Positions 56,932 to 64,000 of a stretch of DNA of 64,000 bases are shown one piece after another. Made by a program: the position numbers and the translations under genes. This DNA comes from Alphaproteobacteria bacterium (GTDB lineage: Bacteria > Pseudomonadota > Alphaproteobacteria > Kiloniellales > DSM-21159), in assembly GCA_030433005.1 (NCBI GenBank), contig JAUILQ010000015.1, positions 38,141 to 102,140 on the forward strand, written 5' to 3'. The notes under the pieces are model-generated. The model was not told the origin of the DNA, made no database searches, and saw nothing but the letters and a program-made list of their open reading frames with translations. The stretch's first letter is position 1. The number at the start of each line of letters is the position of its first letter.

Positions 56932-58671
56932 ATGCACGAACAGGAACTGCACCTCCTACGCGACGCCCTGGTCTTCCTGGCCGCCGCGGTGCTGGTCGTT
57001 CCCCTTTTCCGCTACCTGCGCTCCAGCCCTGTGCTCGGCTACCTCGCTGCCGGGCTGCTGGTCGGGCCGAGCGGCCTCGCCTTCATCCCGGACCCGGAAG
57101 CCGTCGCGATCCTGGCCGAGCTCGGCATCGTCTTCCTGCTGTTCGCGATCGGCCTGGAACTGTCGCTGGCGCGCCTGACGCTGCTGCGCACCTACGTCTT
57201 CGGGCTGGGCGGCAGCCAGGTCCTGCTGACCGGACTGCTGGTGGCGCTGGCCGCGCTGGCACTCGGCGTCGAGCTGGAGCCGGCGATCGTCATCGGCGGC
57301 GGGCTGGCGCTGTCCTCGACCGCCTTCGTGCTGCAGCTGATGGTCGAGCGCGGCGAGCTCGCCTCGCGCTCCGGCCGGGTCGGCTTCGCGATCCTGCTGA
57401 TGCAGGACCTGGCGATCGTGCCGCTGCTGGCGCTGGTGCCGCTGCTCGCCCGTCCCGAGGGCTCGCTGCTCGCGGCGATCGGCCTGGCCGCCGCCAAGGC
57501 GGTGGCCGCGGTCGCGGTGACCGTGCTCGCCGGGCGCTTCGTGCTGCAGCCGCTGTACCGGGTGATCGCCGGCAGCCGCAGTCCCGAGCTGTTCGTCGCA
57601 ACCACCCTGCTGGTGCTGCTCGGCAGCGGCTACCTGATGCAGCTGTCCGGCGTGTCGATGGCGCTCGGCGCCTTCCTGGCCGGCCTGCTGCTGTCGGGCA
57701 GCGCCTACCGCCACCAGGTCGAGGCCGACATCCGGCCGTTCCGCGGGCTGCTGCTCGGCCTGTTCTTCATGTCGGTCGGCATGTCTATCGACCTCGGGCT
57801 GATCGCCGCGCTCTGGTGGCAGCTGCCGCTCGGGCTGGTCGCGCTGATGCTCGGCAAGGCGCTGGTCATCGCCGGGCTGTGCCGGCTGTTCCGCCTGCCG
57901 GGCGAGCTCGCTCTGCGCGTCGGCTCGCAGCTCGCCCAGGGCGGCGAGTTCGCCTTCGTGCTGGTCGGCACGGCGATGGCGCTCGGCGTGGTCGAGCCGC
58001 TGCTGGGGCAGGGCGTGATCGCCCTGGTGGTGCTGACCATGGTGGCGACGCCGGGGGTCGCCTGGCTCGGCCGGCTGCTCGCCGACCGCCTGCGCGGCGA
58101 CGGCGAGGCCAGCGTCGTGGCGCGACCCGGCCCCGAGGCCGAGGAGCTGAGCGACCACGTCGTGATCGCCGGCTTCGGGCGGGTCGGCCAGTCGGTCGCC
58201 ATCGCGCTGTCGAATCTCCAGGTGCCCTACGTCGGCTTCGACGCCAGCCCGGCGCGCGTCACCCACTGCCGCAAGCACGACCTCAGCGTCTACTACGGTG
58301 ACGCGAGCCGCCTGGAGGTACTGGAGACGGTCGGGCTCGAGCGCGCCCGGGCCGCGGTGATCACGCTCGACGACCCGGTCCAGGCGACCCAGGTCGTCGA
58401 GGCGCTGCGTGCCTTCTCCGACAGACTACCGATCTTCGTGCGCGCGCGCGACCTGCGGCACAGCGAGGAGCTGCACGCCGCCGGCGCCACCGCCGTGGTG
58501 CCGGAGACCATCGAGGCCAGCCTGCAGCTCGGCGCCATCGTGCTCGGGCAGCTCGGACTGCCGGCCGACGAAGTGACCGCGACCCTCGACGCCCTGCGCG
58601 CCGACGACTACAGCCGCCTTACCGAGGGCATCGTCGCGGCGCCGCCGCGCCGGCCCGAGGACCCGGCCTGA
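56932..58671 (+). CDS. CPA2-family cation:proton antiporter with RCK/TrkA-N domain
   Basis: A 579-residue inner-membrane protein of the KefB/KefC type. The 12-13-helix exchanger domain (about 1-385) has LAAGLLVGPSGLAF, LGIVFLLFAIGLELSLARL, LALSSTAFVLQLM, GFAILLMQDLAIVPLLALVP and GGEFAFVLVGTAMALG. The Rossmann-type RCK domain (about 405-520) begins HVVIAGFGRVGQSVAIALSN and continues YYGDASRLEVLETVGLERAR. It exchanges K+ or Na+ for H+. No KefF/KefG partner is seen. Confidence 0.9.
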   Translation: MHEQELHLLRDALVFLAAAVLVVPLFRYLRSSPVLGYLAAGLLVGPSGLAFIPDPEAVAILAELGIVFLLFAIGLELSLARLTLLRTYVFGLGGSQVLLTGLLVALAALALGVELEPAIVIGGGLALSSTAFVLQLMVERGELASRSGRVGFAILLMQDLAIVPLLALVPLLARPEGSLLAAIGLAAAKAVAAVAVTVLAGRFVLQPLYRVIAGSRSPELFVATTLLVLLGSGYLMQLSGVSMALGAFLAGLLLSGSAYRHQVEADIRPFRGLLLGLFFMSVGMSIDLGLIAALWWQLPLGLVALMLGKALVIAGLCRLFRLPGELALRVGSQLAQGGEFAFVLVGTAMALGVVEPLLGQGVIALVVLTMVATPGVAWLGRLLADRLRGDGEASVVARPGPEAEELSDHVVIAGFGRVGQSVAIALSNLQVPYVGFDASPARVTHCRKHDLSVYYGDASRLEVLETVGLERARAAVITLDDPVQATQVVEALRAFSDRLPIFVRARDLRHSEELHAAGATAVVPETIEASLQLGAIVLGQLGLPADEVTATLDALRADDYSRLTEGIVAAPPRRPEDPA

Positions 58672-58747
58672 CGCGTCCGGGGATCCGCCGCACGAGCCGC
58701 TTGAATCGCTTGATTCCGGGCCCGCCAGCGGGCAGCGTCGCCCGACC

Positions 58748-60748
<2,001 letters not shown>

Positions 60749-60854
60749 AGCGGTGGCGGGTTCCGCGCTGCAGACCTTGGCGGCGGCGGCCGGCGGACCC
60801 AGTTCTGGATTAGACTTGGCGCCGCCCCGCGCCCCGGAGAGCCGAGCCGACCCG

Positions 60855-62237
60855 ATGCCCGATCCGACGCCCGATCCGACGCCCGACTCCGACTACCTGC
60901 GCGCCGCGCTCTTCGTCGACTTCGACAACGTCTTCTCGGGCCTGCGCGAGCGCGATCCCCAGGCGGCGGAGAGCTTCGCCCAGTTTCCGCTGGCCTGGCT
61001 GTCCTGGTTCGAGGCGGGTCGCCACGCGCTGGCCGGAGACCCGGAGGCCGAGCCGGCCGGGGCCGGGGCCGGGGCAGCGTCGCCGCGGCGCGTGCTGCTG
61101 CGCCGCTGCTATCTCAACCCGGCGGCCTTCTGGCGCCAGCGCGCCGGCTTCGTGCAGGCCGGCTTCCATGTCGTCGACTGCCCTTCGCTGACCTACGGCG
61201 GCAAGAACTCGGCCGACATCCAGATGGCGCTCGACATCGTCGAGGCGCTGGCCCACGAGACGCGCTTCGACGAGTTCCTGCTGCTGTCCGGCGACGCCGA
61301 CTTCGCGCCGGTGCTGCTGCGCCTGCGCCTGCACGACCGGCGCACCACGATCCTGGCCAGCGAGCAGGTGGCCCCGGCGCTGCGCGCCTCGGCCGACGTC
61401 GTGGTGCCGCTGGAGCGCTTCATGGTCGGGGCGCTCGGCCTCGAGCGCAGCGCCCGGGCCCCGGCCGGCGAGGCGGAGCTGCTCGCCTTTCTGCGCGAGA
61501 CCGTGCTCAAGGCGCCCAAGCCGCTGCTGCTCTCGCAGCTCGGCGGGCAGGCGCTGAAGCGCTTCGGTCCGGAGCTGCGCGAGGGCCGCTGGTTCGGCAC
61601 CGGCTCGTTGAGCCGGCTGATCGACGAGCGCCTGGCGCCGGCCGTCTCGGTCGCCGACCGCTACGCCTATGCGCCGCAGCGCCACGAGCCGCCGCGCCGC
61701 GCCGCCGCGCGGCCCGAGCCGGGCGCCCGGTCGGCACCCGGGCCGGCCGGGGCCGCGGGTGCCGACGACCCGGCTGCCGACGACCCGGCGTCGCCGCTGA
61801 TCGAGCGGGTCGCCGAGGCGACCGGCACGCCGGCGCTGCCCGGCGAGAGCTACGACGCGCTGTTCGAGGCGATGGCCGCGGCCTTGGCGGAAGGCGCCCG
61901 CGCCCAGGCCGACGTGGTGCACGCCACGCGCCGCCGGCTGGCCGACGCCGGCACGCCGGTCGCCGAGCGCGACATCGGCTTCGTGTTCTACGGCTTCCGC
62001 CTGGCGCGTCTCGACCTCGACGCGCTGGCCGGCGACGTCGACGCGCTCGCCGAGGCCTTTCGCGAGAACGTCCGCCACCGCTGCCGCGAGCGCGGCGTCG
62101 CGCTGAGCGACGCCGAGGAGGCGGCGATCGACGACTGGCTGCTCGGCACGGCCGAGGAGGAGGGCGAGCCGGCCACGCCGGCGGGCGGCGCCGAGCCGCG
62201 CCAGGCCGCCGGGGACGCAGAGGAGACGCGCGAATGA
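60855..62237 (+). CDS. NYN-domain (PIN-like) protein with LOTUS/OST-HTH-like domain
   Basis: A 460-residue protein. The NYN nuclease-like domain (about 15-205) has [31 protein letters not shown] and [20 protein letters not shown], with the acidic residues expected for metal binding (DFDN, DIQ, SGDADF). An OST-HTH/LOTUS-like winged helix follows (about 205-270: [36 protein letters not shown]), then a Pro/Ala/Asp-rich linker and a helical C-terminal domain. It suggests RNA handling, limonad-like LabA/MARF1 type. The ATG at 60855 is chosen; GTG 60753 is possible. It overlaps the next gene by 4 bases, so it is part of the leucine operon. Confidence 0.8.
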   Translation: MPDPTPDPTPDSDYLRAALFVDFDNVFSGLRERDPQAAESFAQFPLAWLSWFEAGRHALAGDPEAEPAGAGAGAASPRRVLLRRCYLNPAAFWRQRAGFVQAGFHVVDCPSLTYGGKNSADIQMALDIVEALAHETRFDEFLLLSGDADFAPVLLRLRLHDRRTTILASEQVAPALRASADVVVPLERFMVGALGLERSARAPAGEAELLAFLRETVLKAPKPLLLSQLGGQALKRFGPELREGRWFGTGSLSRLIDERLAPAVSVADRYAYAPQRHEPPRRAAARPEPGARSAPGPAGAAGADDPAADDPASPLIERVAEATGTPALPGESYDALFEAMAAALAEGARAQADVVHATRRRLADAGTPVAERDIGFVFYGFRLARLDLDALAGDVDALAEAFRENVRHRCRERGVALSDAEEAAIDDWLLGTAEEEGEPATPAGGAEPRQAAGDAEETRE

Positions 62238-63142
62238 CGCTGCCGCAACGGGTCAGGCTGGTCGAGGTGGGCCCGCGCGACGGCCTGCAGAACGAGAAGG
62301 CGGTCGTGCCGCTGGAGACCAAGGTGGCGCTGATCGACCGGCTGTCGGAGGCGGGCCTGCCGGCGGTCGAGGCCGGCGCCTTCGTCAGCCCCAAGTGGGT
62401 GCCGCAGATGGCCGATTCGGCCGAGGTGCTGCGGCGCATCCGACGCCGGCCGGGGACCGCCTATCCGGTGCTGGTCCCCAACGAGAAGGGCCTGGAGGCG
62501 GCGCTCGCCGCCGGCGCCGAGGAGATCGCGGTGTTCGGCGCCGCCTCCGAGAGCTTCAGCCGCAAGAACATCAACTGCTCGATCGCCGAGTCGCTGGAGC
62601 GCTTCCGGCCGGTCGCCGGGCGGGCGCTCGAGGCCGGCCTCAAGGTGCGCGGCTATCTCTCCTGCGTGCTCGGCTGCCCCTACGAGGGCGAGGTGCCTCT
62701 GGCGCGCGTCGCCGAGGTCGCCGCCGCGCTGGACGGGCTGGGCTGCTACGAGATCTCGCTCGGCGACACCATCGGGGTCGGCACGCCGGCGCGGGCGCGG
62801 GCCATGGTCGAGGCGGTCGCGGAGGCCGTGCCGGTCGAGCGCCTGGCGCTGCACTTCCACGACACCTACGGCCAGGCCCTGGCCAACCTGCACGCCTGCC
62901 TCGAGCTCGGCGTCGCCACGCTCGACAGCGCCGTCGCCGGGCTCGGCGGCTGCCCCTACGCCAAGGGCGCGAGCGGCAACGTCGCCACCGAGGACGTGCT
63001 CTACCTGCTGCACGGACTGGGCATCGAGACCGGCGTCGATCTCGAACAGGTGGCGGCCGCCGGGCGCTTCATCTCCGACGCCCTCGGCCGGCCGCCGGCC
63101 TCGAAGGTCGCCCGGGCGCTGGCAGCGAGGGTCGCGGCGTGA
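62234..63142 (+). CDS. mvaB: Hydroxymethylglutaryl-CoA lyase
   Basis: A 302-residue TIM-barrel enzyme that splits HMG-CoA to acetoacetate and acetyl-CoA, the last leucine-pathway step. It has [20 protein letters not shown] with the catalytic Arg/Asp, [47 protein letters not shown] with metal His ligands and [19 protein letters not shown] with the active-site Cys. Length is normal. Its ATG overlaps the NYN gene stop (ATGA). Confidence 0.94.
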   Translation: MTLPQRVRLVEVGPRDGLQNEKAVVPLETKVALIDRLSEAGLPAVEAGAFVSPKWVPQMADSAEVLRRIRRRPGTAYPVLVPNEKGLEAALAAGAEEIAVFGAASESFSRKNINCSIAESLERFRPVAGRALEAGLKVRGYLSCVLGCPYEGEVPLARVAEVAAALDGLGCYEISLGDTIGVGTPARARAMVEAVAEAVPVERLALHFHDTYGQALANLHACLELGVATLDSAVAGLGGCPYAKGASGNVATEDVLYLLHGLGIETGVDLEQVAAAGRFISDALGRPPASKVARALAARVAA

Positions 63143-63180
63143 CCCTGAAGACCGTTTCGGCGGCGCCGGCCTGATCCGAC

Positions 63181-63603
63181 GTGGCGTTGCATCTCATCAA
63201 GCTCTCCGTGGGCACGGAGTCGGTCGACGACCTGCAGGCCTGGCAGAAGCGGCGGCTGGCCGCCGACGGCCGGGTCTGGCACGGCACGCGCATGCAGCCG
63301 CGCCGCCGCGACGAGCTGCTCGAGGGCGGCTCGATCTATTGGGTCATCCGCGGCGTCGTGCAGGCGCGCCAGCGCCTCGCCGACATCGAGAGCGCGGTCG
63401 ACGCCGAGGGCCGCGGCTTCACCCGGCTGGTCCTCGATCCCGGTCTGGTCCGGGTGCTGCCGCGCAGCCACCGGCCGTTCCAGGGCTGGCGCTACCTGCG
63501 CGACGAGGACGCGCCGGCGGACCTGTCCGAGACGGCCTCGGACGGCACCGGCGACCTGCCGCCGGCGCTCGCCGCCGAGCTGCGCGAGCTGGGCATTCTG
63601 TGA
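63181..63603 (+). CDS. DUF1489 family protein
   Basis: A 140-residue protein starting at a GTG: MALHLIKLSVGTESVDDLQA, then WQKRRLAADGRVWHGTRMQP, SIYWVIRGVVQARQRLADI and FQGWRYLRDEDAPADL. This matches DUF1489, a small protein family essentially limited to alphaproteobacteria and of unknown function. Family proteins are about 140-145 residues, so it is complete. It lies 38 bp after the HMG-CoA lyase gene and may be co-transcribed; it is the last gene before the presumed rRNA leader. Confidence 0.85.
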   Translation: MALHLIKLSVGTESVDDLQAWQKRRLAADGRVWHGTRMQPRRRDELLEGGSIYWVIRGVVQARQRLADIESAVDAEGRGFTRLVLDPGLVRVLPRSHRPFQGWRYLRDEDAPADLSETASDGTGDLPPALAAELRELGIL

Positions 63604-64000
63604 ACGATTCTCTCGCTTTAGCGCCTGCAGCGAGGGCTGCTGCGGGCTTCGGCGGGGGCGCGCGCAAAAATGTCGGAGCCGTGAAGAAAGGTCTTTGACA
63701 AGCCGAAGCGACCCCCCTATATACGCCTTCGCCGCGCAACGGAGCGCCCCTCGGGGCCTCGCAGATCGCGGCCTTGGTCCGGAAGCCCAGCCTTCCAACG
63801 GCATTGCTAACCGGACCATCCACAGCTATACTTCTTGGCCCTTCTGCGCCGAGCGATTCGGCGGGGTCGGGTTTGTTGCCTTCGGGCAGCGTCGCTGTTT
63901 GACATTGTGATTTTGTAGGAAGGGATGCCTGGGCGGCGGTCCTTGATGCGGTGGCCTTAGGGTTGCTGGATTATTGGGACCGTTTGCAAAGAGCAGGCAT
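63604..64000 (+). other. Probable rRNA operon leader (no coding gene)
   Basis: This stretch has lower GC than the rest of the window and no convincing ORF. After a near-consensus sigma-70 promoter it holds a long untranslated segment with gctgtttgacattgtgattt and aggaagggatgcctgggcgg, the kind of leader seen directly upstream of 16S rRNA genes in alphaproteobacteria. The 16S gene itself would begin beyond the window. Identification is by pattern memory, not by comparison. Confidence 0.6.
63695..63723 (+). promoter_or_regulatory. Strong sigma-70 promoter, probable rrn P1
   Basis: The -35 box ttgaca (63695-63700) is perfect, the spacer is exactly 17 bp and the -10 box is tatata (63718-63723). 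Such a promoter is rare in this GC-rich window and fits a stable-RNA operon reading rightwards. Confidence 0.8.

Noticed and set aside
63695..63910. A 71-codon ORF in the rRNA leader region
   Set aside because: It begins within the promoter, lacks a ribosome site and has no protein-like features.

Overview
The window is about 64 kb of very GC-rich DNA with short intergenic gaps, alternating operons, Mg-type HemB, TRAP transporters, SAM-II-class riboswitches, a formate/nitrite-type transporter, a DUF1489 gene and a CtrA-box-like site. Together these suggest a free-living alphaproteobacterium, possibly Rhodospirillales-like (inference; no 16S sequence is in the window, although what looks like an rRNA-operon leader runs off the right end).

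Left part (1-13.4 kb): the start of a proline-racemase-family gene, an aldehyde dehydrogenase, four tandem RiPP precursor genes with Nif11-like leaders, and a complete malonate-use locus: malonyl-CoA synthetase, a GntR/FCD regulator with a TTGTATACAA operator, a three-part TRAP transporter and malonyl-CoA decarboxylase. A PLP decarboxylase and an alpha/beta hydrolase follow.

13.4-30 kb: persulfide-dioxygenase-like/rhodanese fusion, formate/nitrite-type channel, YheT-like hydrolase, an MFS carrier with an in-frame 63-bp palindrome, an outer-membrane beta-barrel, hemB, an HWE/HisKA_2-type kinase, a Tat-exported TRAP binding protein, a gamma-butyrobetaine-hydroxylase-like oxygenase, a sensor domain with no output module next to a Na/Pi symporter, and metY behind two SAM-II-like aptamers separated by a terminator.

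30-44 kb: valine catabolism genes (isobutyryl-CoA dehydrogenase, 3-hydroxyisobutyryl-CoA hydrolase, 3-hydroxyisobutyrate dehydrogenase) with a TPR-PRMT-like methyltransferase embedded; a MarR-type regulator with a CtrA-box-like site; lrgAB; an EamA exporter; an enolase-superfamily enzyme; an iron-type alcohol dehydrogenase; an SbmA/BacA transporter; and an EEP nuclease-like frame that runs without a stop into OsmC.

44-63.6 kb: glutaryl-CoA dehydrogenase and the leucine pathway (mccB, methylglutaconyl-CoA hydratase, mccA, HMG-CoA lyase). The leucine cluster is split by about 11 kb carrying a SyrD/PvdE-type peptide ABC exporter, an SPFH protein, a small membrane protein, a fused leader-binding/YcaO cyclodehydratase, a DUF697 protein, a K+ channel, a DUF2254 protein and a CPA2 antiporter.

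The most interesting possibility is an unusual azol(in)e-type peptide system: four Nif11-leader precursors whose cores lack cysteine and end in a shared aromatic Phe-Trp motif, and about 47 kb away a YcaO cyclodehydratase beside a peptide exporter. That the two act together is inference. The tandem riboswitch in front of metY is the best supported regulatory finding.
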